Positions 22,065-29,225 of a stretch of DNA of 29,225 bases are shown piece after piece (within the stretch, counting starts at the first letter, position 1; each line of letters starts with the position of its first letter). This DNA comes from Ruminococcaceae bacterium UBA6842. Its GTDB lineage: Bacteria; Bacillota; Clostridia; Oscillospirales; Acutalibacteraceae. Below the pieces are notes generated by a model that made no database searches, had not been told where the DNA came from, and saw only the letters and a list, made by a program, of their open reading frames with translations. The position numbers were made by a program, and so were the translations under genes. The stretch lies in NCBI GenBank assembly GCA_002451855.1, contig DKDS01000034.1, positions 9,677-38,901 of the forward strand. Direction: 5' to 3'.

Positions 22065-22093
22065 ATTATATTGGTTTTTTATGTATAATTCAA
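22065..22093 (-). promoter_or_regulatory. Promoter of the FkbM gene, placed for a leaderless message
   Basis: On the minus strand, TTGAAT (22093-22088), 17 bases, perfect TATAAT (22070-22065). The expected start of transcription coincides with the GTG start codon at 22057. Confidence 0.7.
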
Positions 22094-22119
22094 GTTACAA
22101 ATTATGTGAATAAAGGACA

Positions 22120-22148
22120 TAGACACGGCGTTTTTTATCTGATATAAT
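22120..22148 (+). promoter_or_regulatory. Promoter of the rhamnulokinase gene
   Basis: TAGACA (22120-22125), 17 bases, TATAAT (22143-22148); 32 bases before the ATG. Confidence 0.7.
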
Positions 22149-22180
22149 CAAATGGAGATATTTTACCTTGGAGGGTGCTT

Positions 22181-23647
22181 ATGAAAAAGATACTTTCTTT
22201 CGATTTCGGCGCTTCGAGCGGCAGAGCTATGCTTGCGGAATACTCGGACGGCAAAATCAATATGCAGGAAATACACCGCTTCAGCAATGATACGGTTATA
22301 GTAAACGGAACAATGTACTGGGATATATTGCGTCTGTTTTTCGAGATTAAGACCGGCATTACAAAGGCGGTAAATTCGGGCGGTTTTGACGCAATCGGCA
22401 TAGACACATGGGGCGTCGATTACGGACTTATAGACAAAAGGGGCAAGCTTATAGGCAATCCCGTTCATTACCGCGATACCCGTACCGATGGTATGCTTGA
22501 GGAAACCTTTAAAACCGTTTCGCAGGATGAAATTTATTCAAGAACAGGTATACAGTGTATGCGTATCAACACCCTGTATCAGCTTATGTACCTTAAAAAT
22601 CACGAGCCTGAACAGCTTAAAAACGCTGAAAAGATGTTGATGATACCCGACCTGTTTGCTTATATGCTTACAGGCGAAATAAAAGAGGAAGCCACCATTG
22701 CCTCCACCTCAAACCTCTTTGACCCGTACAAAAAGGATTGGGACAGAGAGCTGATTAAAAAGCTCGGTCTGCCCGAACACATTTTTGCGGATGTTATAAA
22801 ACCGGGCGAGGTATACGGTATGCTTTCCGACGAAATATGCGAGGAACTTGGCTGTAAAAAGGTGCCGGTTGTTGCGGCGTGCGGACACGATACGGCGTCT
22901 GCCGTTGTTGCGACCCCGAGCGAGACGGACGATTTCGTATACATAAGCTGCGGCACATGGAGCCTTTTCGGTATAGAGTCGAAGGACCCGATACTGACTT
23001 CACAGGCGGCGGAGCTTAACTTCACTAACGAGGGCGGATATGACGGAACTATCCGTTTCCTTAAAAATATAATGGGTCTTTGGCTTATACAGGAATCACG
23101 CCGCCAGTGGAAACGGGAGGGCGACGATGTAGGCTTTGATCAGCTTGAAAAGGAAGCTCGCGGCGCCGAGCCGTTCAAATGCTTCATAGATGTTGACGAC
23201 CCTGCCTTTGAAACCGCGGGAAATCTTCCTAAGCGAGTAGTGGAATTCTGCCGCCGAACAGGACAGTATGTTCCGCAGAACAGGGGCGAGATAATGCGCT
23301 GTATTTATCAGAGCCTTGCTATGAAATATAAGCATACATTTAATAAGCTTGCCGAAATGAGCAATAAGGAATATCACAGAATAAATATTCTCGGCGGCGG
23401 CATAAAGGATAAGCTTTTGTGTCAGATGGCGTCCAACGCGTGCAATGTACAGGTGCTTGCGGGTCCGTCCGAGGCTACGGTTATGGGTAATATCGCGGTG
23501 GTGCTTGACGCCCTCGGCGAGCTTAACGGATTGTCCGAAATAAGGCGCGCCGTTTCAAATTCAACCGAGCTTAAGGAATATACTCCGAAGGATAATGCGG
23601 CTTGGGAAAAGGCTTATGCCGATTTTGTGAAAATCTTAAACAAGTAA
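22181..23647 (+). CDS. rhaB: Rhamnulokinase (FGGY family)
   Basis: 488 residues, normal for RhaB. Phosphorylates L-rhamnulose (after isomerisation of L-rhamnose) to the 1-phosphate. The N-terminus FDFGASSGRAML (6-17) is the FGGY phosphate loop. HRFSND followed by NGTMYWDILRLFFEI is the rhamnulokinase-type opening rather than xylulo- or glycerol kinase. IDTWGVDYGLID, CGHDTASAVVATP, ISCGTWSLFGIE and the C-terminal ILGGGIKDKLLCQMASNA complete the family pattern. The ATG at 22181 follows GGAGG (22170-22174). No isomerase, aldolase or transporter gene adjoins it, so the pathway must be completed elsewhere. A related ketose kinase activity cannot be excluded. Confidence 0.9.
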   Translation: MKKILSFDFGASSGRAMLAEYSDGKINMQEIHRFSNDTVIVNGTMYWDILRLFFEIKTGITKAVNSGGFDAIGIDTWGVDYGLIDKRGKLIGNPVHYRDTRTDGMLEETFKTVSQDEIYSRTGIQCMRINTLYQLMYLKNHEPEQLKNAEKMLMIPDLFAYMLTGEIKEEATIASTSNLFDPYKKDWDRELIKKLGLPEHIFADVIKPGEVYGMLSDEICEELGCKKVPVVAACGHDTASAVVATPSETDDFVYISCGTWSLFGIESKDPILTSQAAELNFTNEGGYDGTIRFLKNIMGLWLIQESRRQWKREGDDVGFDQLEKEARGAEPFKCFIDVDDPAFETAGNLPKRVVEFCRRTGQYVPQNRGEIMRCIYQSLAMKYKHTFNKLAEMSNKEYHRINILGGGIKDKLLCQMASNACNVQVLAGPSEATVMGNIAVVLDALGELNGLSEIRRAVSNSTELKEYTPKDNAAWEKAYADFVKILNK

Positions 23648-23653
23648 TAATGT

Positions 23654-23684
23654 AAGGGGGAACGAAAGGCAGTTCCCCTTTATT
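23654..23684 (+). terminator. Probable terminator of rhaB
   Basis: A 10-bp stem (GGGGAAC / GTTCCCC core at 23657-23663 and 23672-23678, extended by one G-U and two A-U pairs) with an 8-base loop, followed by TTTATTT. The T run is imperfect. Confidence 0.7.
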
Positions 23685-23694
23685 TGGTATCTAT

Positions 23695-23712
23695 TTGTTA
23701 AGAAAATAACAA
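23695..23712. repeat. Inverted repeat TTGTTA-N6-TAACAA upstream of serC
   Basis: A perfect 6-bp inverted repeat 59 bases before the serC -35 box. A further TAACAAA stands at 23760-23766, and TTATTGACAAA occurs twice, 23 bases apart (23746 and 23769), the second copy being the -35 region. This layout could hold a regulator; the region is AT-rich, so chance is possible. Confidence 0.35.
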
Positions 23713-23770
23713 ACATTTTTACTATTTTGCAAAAATCTGCAAATTTATTGACAAATTCTTAACAAACTTA

Positions 23771-23799
23771 TTGACAAAACGGTATTCTGCGAATATAAT
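23771..23799 (+). promoter_or_regulatory. Consensus promoter of serC-serA
   Basis: Perfect TTGACA (23771-23776), 17 bases, perfect TATAAT (23794-23799). The leader of about 50 nt contains a small TCGGT / ACCGA hairpin (23820-23833). Confidence 0.9.
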
Positions 23800-23855
23800 G
23801 TAATACATATCACTTAATATCGGTAAAAACCGAAAGTACTATGGGGGTAAAATTA

Positions 23856-24938
23856 ATGGCAAGAGTTTATAATTTCAGCGCAGGTCCTTCGATGCTTCCC
23901 GAGGAAGTGTTGAAAACCGCCGCTGCGGAAATGCTTGAATACGGAGCTACCGGACAGTCGGTAATGGAAATGTCACACCGCTCAAAGGAATATCAGGCTA
24001 TTTTCGATGAAGCCGAGGCTAATCTCCGTGAGCTTATGAATATACCGGACAATTATTATGTTCTGTTTTTACAGGGCGGAGCGTCAACACAGTTTGCGAT
24101 GGTGCCGCTTAATCTTATGAATAAAAACGGCAAGGCGGATTATATAATCACAGGTCAGTGGGCAAATAAGGCATATAAAGAGGCTGCCCGTTACGGCAAG
24201 GCCCGCGCCGTGGCTTCAAGCGCCGATAAGACCTATTCTTATATACCTAAAACAAAGCGCGAGGACTTTGACCCCGAGGCCGATTATGTTCATATTTGTA
24301 TGAACAACACCATTTACGGAACCAAATATCATGAAATTCCCGATACGGGCGATGTACCGCTTGTAGCCGATATTTCAAGCTGCATTTTGTCGGAGCCTAT
24401 CGATGTTAAAAAATTCGGCGTGCTGTACGCTGGCGCACAGAAAAATGTCGCTCCGGCAGGCGTAACCATTGTCATTATCCGTAAGGACCTTGTAGGAAAC
24501 GCTATGGATATTACGCCGACAATGCTTAACTACGCAACCCATGCGGAAAACGGCTCAATGTTCAATACGCCGCCCTGCTATGCAATATATATCGCCGGAC
24601 TTACCTTTAAGTGGCTTAAAAAGCTCGGCGGACTTGAGGCTATGAAGAAGATAAACGAAGAAAAAGCAAAAATTCTTTATGATTTTCTTGATGAAAGCCG
24701 TCTGTTTAAAGGTACGGTAGTACCCGAGGACCGTTCTTTAATGAATGTTCCGTTTGTAACGGGCAATGAGGAGTTGGACGCTAAATTCGTTGCCGAGGCC
24801 AAAAAGGCAGGCTTTGTAAATGTTAAGGGTCACAGAACCGTCGGAGGTATGCGTGCTTCTATATACAACGCAATGCCGACAGAGGGCGTTCGCAAGCTCG
24901 TAGAGTTTATGAAGAAATTTGAGGAGGAAAACGCCTGA
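23856..24938 (+). CDS. serC: Phosphoserine aminotransferase
   Basis: 360 residues. This PLP enzyme turns 3-phosphohydroxypyruvate and glutamate into 3-phosphoserine and 2-oxoglutarate, the second step of serine synthesis (it can also act in vitamin B6 synthesis). The N-terminus VYNFSAGPSMLPEEVL, the LFLQGGASTQFAMVP loop (70-84), Lys196 in YAGAQKNVAPAG as the Schiff-base lysine, and HRTVGGMRASIYNAMP near the end identify it. The ATG at 23856 is preferred to an ATG 15 bases upstream because GGGGG is then at the right distance and the protein starts where the family does. The TGA overlaps the ATG of serA by one base. Confidence 0.97.
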   Translation: MARVYNFSAGPSMLPEEVLKTAAAEMLEYGATGQSVMEMSHRSKEYQAIFDEAEANLRELMNIPDNYYVLFLQGGASTQFAMVPLNLMNKNGKADYIITGQWANKAYKEAARYGKARAVASSADKTYSYIPKTKREDFDPEADYVHICMNNTIYGTKYHEIPDTGDVPLVADISSCILSEPIDVKKFGVLYAGAQKNVAPAGVTIVIIRKDLVGNAMDITPTMLNYATHAENGSMFNTPPCYAIYIAGLTFKWLKKLGGLEAMKKINEEKAKILYDFLDESRLFKGTVVPEDRSLMNVPFVTGNEELDAKFVAEAKKAGFVNVKGHRTVGGMRASIYNAMPTEGVRKLVEFMKKFEEENA

Positions 24939-26098
24939 TGTATAAGATTAAAACTTATAACAAGATTTCAAAGGTCGGTCTTGATGTATTTGACGATAAA
25001 TATACCGTAGGCGACGAGGTGGAAAACGCGGACGGCGCAATAGTCCGCTCCGCTTCACTTCACGATACGGAATTTCCCGAAACCTTAAAGGCTATCGCAA
25101 GGGCGGGTGCCGGTACTAACAATATCCCGATAGACCGTTGCTCCGAAAAGGGAATAGTGGTCTTCAATACACCCGGTGCCAACGCAAACGCCGTAAAGGA
25201 GCTTGTGCTTGCGGGACTTTTGATAGGCTCGCGCCGTGTTATTTCGGGTATTGAGTGGGCAAAAACGCTCAAGGGCAACGGCGCGGAGGTCGGCAAGATG
25301 GTCGAAAAGGGTAAGGGAGCCTTTGCGGGTCCCGAAATCAAAAATAAGACCCTCGGCGTAATCGGCCTCGGAGCAATCGGCGTTATGGTTGCAAATGCCG
25401 CCAATGCTCTCGGAATGAAGGTATACGGCTACGACCCGTACCTTTCGGTAAAATCGGCATGGAACCTTACCCATAACACCGTTCATATCTTTGATATTAA
25501 CGAAATATTTGAGAAATGCGATTATATTACGGTTCATGTTCCGCTTACCGACTCCACCAAAAACCTGATAAACGCCGAAGCGATAGCAAAAATGAAGGAC
25601 GGCGTGCGTATTCTTAATTTCGCAAGGGGCGGACTTGTGGATAACGCCGCTTTGAAATCGGCGCTTGAGTCAGGCAAGGTAGCTTCCTATGTTACGGACT
25701 TCCCGTCGGACGATATTTTGGGTGTGGACGGAGTTATAGCGATACCGCACCTCGGCGCTTCGACGCCCGAATCCGAGGAAAACTGTGCCGGAATGGCGGC
25801 AAGAGAGCTTATCGACTATATTGAAAACGGAAATATAGTAAACTCGGTAAATCTTCCCGAAATTACAATGCCCAGAAGCGGCGAAAACCGTATTTGCGTT
25901 ATCCATAAAAATATACCGAATATGCTTACGGCAATAACCGGAATATTTGCGGGAGACAATGTAAATATAGAAAACCTGCTTAATAAATCAAAGGGCGAAT
26001 ACGCCTATACAATGCTTGATATAGGCAAGGCTGATGATTCGGCGGTTGCGGATAAGATAGGCGCAATCGACGGAGTAATCCGTATCAGAATAATATGA
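24938..26098 (+). CDS. serA: D-3-phosphoglycerate dehydrogenase with C-terminal ACT domain
   Basis: 386 residues, the short form with one ACT domain. Oxidises 3-phosphoglycerate to 3-phosphohydroxypyruvate with NAD+, the committed step of serine synthesis. The NAD site GVIGLGAIG is at 140-148, catalytic Arg230 lies in NFARGGLVDNAAL and His271 in IPHLGASTPESEENC. The Glu of the usual Arg-Glu-His set is not evident: the matching stretch DFPSDD (254-259) offers Asp. Residues about 317-386 (RICVIHKNIPNMLTAITGIF onward) form the ACT domain, a probable serine sensor. Coupled to serC by a one-base overlap. No serB follows. Confidence 0.93.
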   Translation: MYKIKTYNKISKVGLDVFDDKYTVGDEVENADGAIVRSASLHDTEFPETLKAIARAGAGTNNIPIDRCSEKGIVVFNTPGANANAVKELVLAGLLIGSRRVISGIEWAKTLKGNGAEVGKMVEKGKGAFAGPEIKNKTLGVIGLGAIGVMVANAANALGMKVYGYDPYLSVKSAWNLTHNTVHIFDINEIFEKCDYITVHVPLTDSTKNLINAEAIAKMKDGVRILNFARGGLVDNAALKSALESGKVASYVTDFPSDDILGVDGVIAIPHLGASTPESEENCAGMAARELIDYIENGNIVNSVNLPEITMPRSGENRICVIHKNIPNMLTAITGIFAGDNVNIENLLNKSKGEYAYTMLDIGKADDSAVADKIGAIDGVIRIRII

Positions 26099-26103
26099 TT
26101 TTT

Positions 26104-26140
26104 ATGCCGCCGGTGCTTTTGTACGGGCGGCATTGATTTT
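26104..26140 (+). terminator. Possible terminator after serA
   Basis: ATGCCGCC / GGCGGCAT (26104-26111 and 26126-26133) with extra GTGC / GTAC pairing inside, followed by TGATTTTG. The stem is strong but the T run is weak. Confidence 0.6.
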
Positions 26141-26173
26141 GTCGGCTTCGGGTAAGGTGGCTTTAAATGAAAA

Positions 26174-26202
26174 TTGACAAAAAACACCTGTTGTGCTAAA
26201 AT
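26174..26202 (+). promoter_or_regulatory. Promoter of pth-mfd
   Basis: Perfect TTGACA (26174-26179), 17 bases, TAAAAT (26197-26202), 19 bases before the pth start. Confidence 0.82.
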
Positions 26203-26221
26203 AGCTCTCGGTGAGTAATTA

Positions 26222-26812
26222 ATGATATTCGGAAATAAAAAGACGGAAATCTGGCTTGTGGCAGGGCTTGGCAACCCCGGTACGGAGTATGAAAAAACAC
26301 GGCACAACGCCGGTTTTATGGCTGCCGATAAGCTTGCAATAAAGCACGGAGCCTTACTTAACAAGCATAAATTCGATTCGATTTACGGAGAGTTTAAGCT
26401 GGACGGAAAGCGGGTATTTATTTTAAAGCCGCAGACCTATATGAACAATTCGGGCACCGCTGTTTCGGCAATAGCGAAATTCTATAAAATTCCCGCCGAA
26501 AATATTATAATTATGTTTGACGATATTTCACTTGATGTGGGAAAGCTTAGAATAAGGAGCAGCGGAACCCACGGCGGACATAACGGAATAAAAGACATTA
26601 TCGAGCTTATGGGCACTAATGACATCAAGCGTATAAAAATAGGCGTAGGTGAGCGGGCAAACAGGGATTATGACCTTAAGGACTGGGTTCTCGGCAAATT
26701 CCCCGAGGAACAGCAGGAGCAGCTTGACAAGGCGCTTGATAAAGCCGCCGCCGCCGCGGAGGAAATTATATGCCGCAGTGTAGATTCCGCGATGAATAAA
26801 TATAACGGTTAA
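26222..26812 (+). CDS. pth: Peptidyl-tRNA hydrolase
   Basis: 196 residues. Releases tRNA from peptidyl-tRNAs dropped by ribosomes. WLVAGLGNPGTEYEKTRHNAGF (11-32) carries the catalytic His28. LKPQTYMNNSG, IIIMFDDISLDVGKLRI (catalytic Asp near 100) and SGTHGGHNGIKDI follow in family order. About nine residues precede the usual start (MIFGNKKTEI); the ATG has only GGTGAG upstream, but no better start is available. The C-terminal helix is alanine-rich. It precedes mfd by 2 nt; pth-mfd is a common Firmicute pair. Confidence 0.96.
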   Translation: MIFGNKKTEIWLVAGLGNPGTEYEKTRHNAGFMAADKLAIKHGALLNKHKFDSIYGEFKLDGKRVFILKPQTYMNNSGTAVSAIAKFYKIPAENIIIMFDDISLDVGKLRIRSSGTHGGHNGIKDIIELMGTNDIKRIKIGVGERANRDYDLKDWVLGKFPEEQQEQLDKALDKAAAAAEEIICRSVDSAMNKYNG

Positions 26813-26814
26813 AT

Positions 26815-29225
26815 ATGAAATTTGTAAACAGAATACTTAAAAAGGACCCCGATTATTCCGAGCTTTTAAGCTCGGTCGAAAGAAACAGACTTCCGCTTGT
26901 CTGTACAGGTCTTTCGCTTGTTCATAAGGCGGCTGTAATATCGGCGCTTTTTGAACACACGGGAAGACACATGGCGGTTGTCACAAACGACGAGGCGTCC
27001 GCAAATGAATTGAGGGACGATTTGCAGTCTCTCGGTCTTAAGGCGGTCAATTTTCCGCTCAGGGATTATTGCATAGGTCCGCTTTCGGGTTATTCAAGAG
27101 AATACGAGCATAAAAGAACAGATACCCTGTCCGCACTTTCGGACGGGGCTTTTGACGTGCTTACGGTGTCTCTTGACGCAGCGCTTCAGTACACCGTTCC
27201 GCCCGAAACCCTTAACCGAGCGAGGTTTACGCTTAAAACAGGCGATACGGTTGATATAAAGGAGCTGACCGAAAGGCTTGTAAATGCCGGATATGTGCGT
27301 GTTCCGCTTTGCGAGGGTACGGGTCAATTCTCTGTAAGGGGCGGAATATTCGATGTGTTCCCCGTAGGCTCGGCAGAGCCGTGCCGTATTGAATTCTGGG
27401 ACGACGAAATAGATAATATCTCTTATTTTGACGCGGAGACTCAGCGCAGGAGCGAAAACGCCGATTTTGTAAGCATTACGCCGGCGTGCGAGGTGCTGTT
27501 TGACCATAACGCCCTTGCAAGCAGGCTTGAAGCCTTTGTAAAGGAAGAAAAAAGCCTTACGCCGAAACAGCGTGATGTGATTTTAAAGGATACCGAGGCG
27601 CTTAAAAACGGCGTGCAGTTTTCACCCGACCGATATATACCCTTTATATTTGAGGGCGGCGAGACCGTTCTCGATTATGTGGGAGACGCCGTTTTTGCGG
27701 TAAGCGAGATAGGAAGTATGACCGAAAGGCTTAAGTCGCTTGAAATACAGCAGTCCGCCGATGTGGAGAACTATCTTAACGAGGGCTTTTTAACAGCCGA
27801 AACGGCTAAGCTGTGGCTTGATAAGACCGAATTTTTTTCCTTACTGTCCGAAGCGGTTATAATGGAAAATTTCCCGAGGAATTCATACGAAATTCCGATT
27901 AAAAACGCAATCAACTTTAACTACAAACGCTCGTCGGCTTGGGGCGGAGATGTAGCGGTACTGTCGGAGGATATTTCGTATATCAGGGAAACGGGCGGCT
28001 CCGTGGTTATTCTTGCGGGCGAGCGCCGCGCGGCGCAGGTGCTTTCTGCCGAGCTTAACGAAAAGGGTATACCCTGTGTTTTTTCGGAGAGCTATGATTT
28101 TGAGCCGACGGGCGTTACAGTAACTCTCGGCGGACTTTCGGCAGGGTTTGAAATACCGTCGGAGAAATTTATGCTTGTTACTCACAGGCATATTTTGTCC
28201 GAAAGCAAAAAAAGGCGCAAAAAGCCTAAAAACGCACAGGAGATAGGCTCGCTCGACGAGCTTCGCAAGGGCGATTTCGTCGTTCACGAATCGCACGGAA
28301 TAGGCGTTTTTGACGGAATAAAGAGGATAAAAAACGGCAATGTCACAAAGGATTATATTAAAATAAACTATGCCGGCAGCGATATACTTTATGTTCCGGT
28401 AACGCAGCTTGACCTTGTTTCAAAGTACATCGGTGCGGCGGAAAACGGGGGATTAAGGCTTAACCGTCTTGGCGGCTCGGATTGGCAGAAAACAAGAAAA
28501 CGGGTAAAAGCCGCCGTAAAGGATATGGCAAAACAGCTGACGGCGCTTTATGCCAAAAGAATGTCCGCCAAGGGCTATGCGTTCAGTCCCGATACAGATT
28601 TGCAAAACGATTTTGAACGGCGCTTTGAATACGACGAAACCGAGGATCAGCTGCGCTGTGTGCAGGAAATCAAACAGGATATGGAATCCGAGCGTCCGAT
28701 GGATCGTCTGCTGTGCGGTGATGTCGGCTTCGGCAAAACCGAAGTGGCGCTGCGCGCTGTCATGAAGTGTGTGCTGGGCGGCAAACAGGCCGCGATTCTC
28801 GTGCCGACGACGGTATTGGCGCGGCAGCATTATTTGACCTGTATTTCTCGTTTTTCCGGCTGGCCGGTCAAGATTGAGATGCTCAGCCGCTTCAAAACAG
28901 CCAAAGAACAGAAAATCATTCTGGAAAAGGTCAAGACCGGACAGGTCGATCTGCTGATTGGCACGCATAAGCTGTTCAACAAGAGCAGGAAATTCAAAGA
29001 TTTGGGCTTGCTGATTATTGACGAGGAGCAGCGATTTGGCGTGTCTCATAAGGAAAAGCTCAAAGAAATGGCGCGACAGGTGGATGTGCTCACGCTGTCC
29101 GCAACGCCGATTCCGCGCACGCTGAATATGGCGTTGTCCGGCATTCGAGATATGTCCGTGCTCGAAGAGCCGCCGCAGGATCGACATCCGGTACAGACCT
29201 ATGTGATGGAGTATGACGCCGGTGT
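26815..29225 (+). CDS. mfd: Transcription-repair coupling factor Mfd (3' end cut by window; codon usage changes inside)
   Basis: 803 codons are present out of about 1150 normally. Mfd strips stalled RNA polymerase from damaged DNA and recruits UvrA. Residues 1 to about 330 are the UvrB-like damage domain (GQFSVRGGIFDVFPVG). Residues about 475-560 are the CarD-like RNA polymerase binding domain (LRKGDFVVHESHGIGVF). Then comes the helicase: Walker A GDVGFGKT at 635-642, LVPTTVLARQHY, DEEQ at 736-739 and SATPIPRTLNMAL. The frame is open throughout. Up to about 28560 the codons match the rest of the window (CTT, ATA, AGA/AGG); afterwards Leu is CTG/CTC/TTG only and Ile ATT/ATC only. The gene is therefore mosaic or the contig end is chimeric. 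No clear Shine-Dalgarno; 2 nt after pth. Confidence 0.93.
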   Translation, partial: MKFVNRILKKDPDYSELLSSVERNRLPLVCTGLSLVHKAAVISALFEHTGRHMAVVTNDEASANELRDDLQSLGLKAVNFPLRDYCIGPLSGYSREYEHKRTDTLSALSDGAFDVLTVSLDAALQYTVPPETLNRARFTLKTGDTVDIKELTERLVNAGYVRVPLCEGTGQFSVRGGIFDVFPVGSAEPCRIEFWDDEIDNISYFDAETQRRSENADFVSITPACEVLFDHNALASRLEAFVKEEKSLTPKQRDVILKDTEALKNGVQFSPDRYIPFIFEGGETVLDYVGDAVFAVSEIGSMTERLKSLEIQQSADVENYLNEGFLTAETAKLWLDKTEFFSLLSEAVIMENFPRNSYEIPIKNAINFNYKRSSAWGGDVAVLSEDISYIRETGGSVVILAGERRAAQVLSAELNEKGIPCVFSESYDFEPTGVTVTLGGLSAGFEIPSEKFMLVTHRHILSESKKRRKKPKNAQEIGSLDELRKGDFVVHESHGIGVFDGIKRIKNGNVTKDYIKINYAGSDILYVPVTQLDLVSKYIGAAENGGLRLNRLGGSDWQKTRKRVKAAVKDMAKQLTALYAKRMSAKGYAFSPDTDLQNDFERRFEYDETEDQLRCVQEIKQDMESERPMDRLLCGDVGFGKTEVALRAVMKCVLGGKQAAILVPTTVLARQHYLTCISRFSGWPVKIEMLSRFKTAKEQKIILEKVKTGQVDLLIGTHKLFNKSRKFKDLGLLIIDEEQRFGVSHKEKLKEMARQVDVLTLSATPIPRTLNMALSGIRDMSVLEEPPQDRHPVQTYVMEYDAG
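28549..28680. other. Codon-usage breakpoint within mfd (recombination or assembly junction)
   Basis: The last CTT leucine codon is at 28546-28548 and the last AGA arginine codon at 28558-28560. By hand count, the 221 codons from 28561 onward hold 23 Leu (12 CTG, 5 CTC, 6 TTG, no CTT), no ATA and no AGA/AGG. In the first 100 or so mfd codons about 10 of 17 Leu are CTT, and ATA is common throughout the upstream part. The zone falls between the polymerase-binding domain and Walker A, in a well conserved stretch. Confidence 0.7.

Noticed and set aside
23743..23758. Possible CodY box upstream of serC (AATTT-N6-AAATT)
   Set aside because: By my alignment it differs from the CodY consensus at about four positions and the region is AT-rich; too weak to claim.
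23746..23779. TTATTGACAAA repeated twice as a tandem repeat element or double promoter
   Set aside because: Only two 11-base copies; the first has no -10 box at 16-18 nt, so only the second is a promoter.
26104..26140. Riboswitch between serA and pth
   Set aside because: Only one simple hairpin is present in the 123-base gap; no aptamer-like core is visible.
28453..29187. A 244-codon open frame on the minus strand opposite mfd
   Set aside because: It lies wholly antisense to a clearly conserved helicase domain, has no recognisable motif, and arises from the CTG/CGC-rich codon pattern of this segment.
26815..29225. Frameshift in mfd at the composition change
   Set aside because: The frame checks out at several points (CTT at 28261 and GAA at 28741 are both in phase with the ATG), so the change is in codon choice, not phase.
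1..29225. CRISPR arrays, tRNA/rRNA genes, insertion sequences, phage or defence genes
   Set aside because: I looked for repeat-spacer patterns, transposase or integrase motifs and RNA gene signatures and found none.

Overview
The window reads as ordinary chromosome of a Gram-positive, low-to-mid GC anaerobe of class Clostridia, most likely a gut Oscillospiraceae/Ruminococcaceae-type bacterium (inference). The signs are the IspH-ribosomal S1 fusion, a DUF4317 gene, formate-tetrahydrofolate ligase, ECF and lysine-riboswitch-controlled transport, strong Shine-Dalgarno sites, near-consensus sigma-A promoters and a codon bias rich in CTT (Leu), ATA (Ile) and AGA/AGG (Arg). Both ends cut genes: a MATE transporter on the left and mfd on the right. 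I see no tRNA, rRNA, CRISPR array, insertion sequence, prophage or plasmid gene.

Layout. 1-3411: an AraC regulator and MATE efflux pump (minus) diverge from a GH27 alpha-galactosidase coupled to a tiny zinc-ribbon gene (plus). 3471-4680: branched-chain aminotransferase with its own promoter and a strong terminator. 4684-8440 (minus): a tightly coupled three-gene envelope operon, transcribed in the order GT2-GtrA-phosphodiester glycosidase fusion, a single-pass extracytoplasmic protein, and a PAP2 phosphatase. This is the least ordinary module here. 8618-12620 (plus): BaiN-type flavoprotein, cmk and ispH-S1. 12626-15420 (minus): a complete amino-acid ABC importer under a lysine riboswitch, so probably a lysine importer. 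15447-18365 (plus): DUF4317 gene and fhs. 18364-19870 (minus): ECF S component and coaX, plausibly pantothenate uptake and its phosphorylation. 19879-21027 (plus): rpsF-ssb-rpsR behind a consensus promoter and a foldable leader. 21026-22093 (minus): FkbM methyltransferase, diverging from rhamnulokinase (22120-23684). 23771-26140: serC-serA, the first two pathway-specific steps of serine synthesis. 26174-29225: pth-mfd.

Three points deserve most attention. First, the 716-residue triple fusion places lipid-linked-sugar synthesis, flipping and a phosphodiester glycosidase on one chain, co-translated with a PAP2 phosphatase. Second, codon usage changes abruptly inside mfd at about 28549-28680 while the reading frame stays open, which means either a mosaic gene or an assembly chimera at the end of the contig. 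Third, the IspH-S1 fusion holds an internal Shine-Dalgarno and ATG exactly at the domain junction, and Ile codon usage shifts there, suggesting that free S1 is also made.
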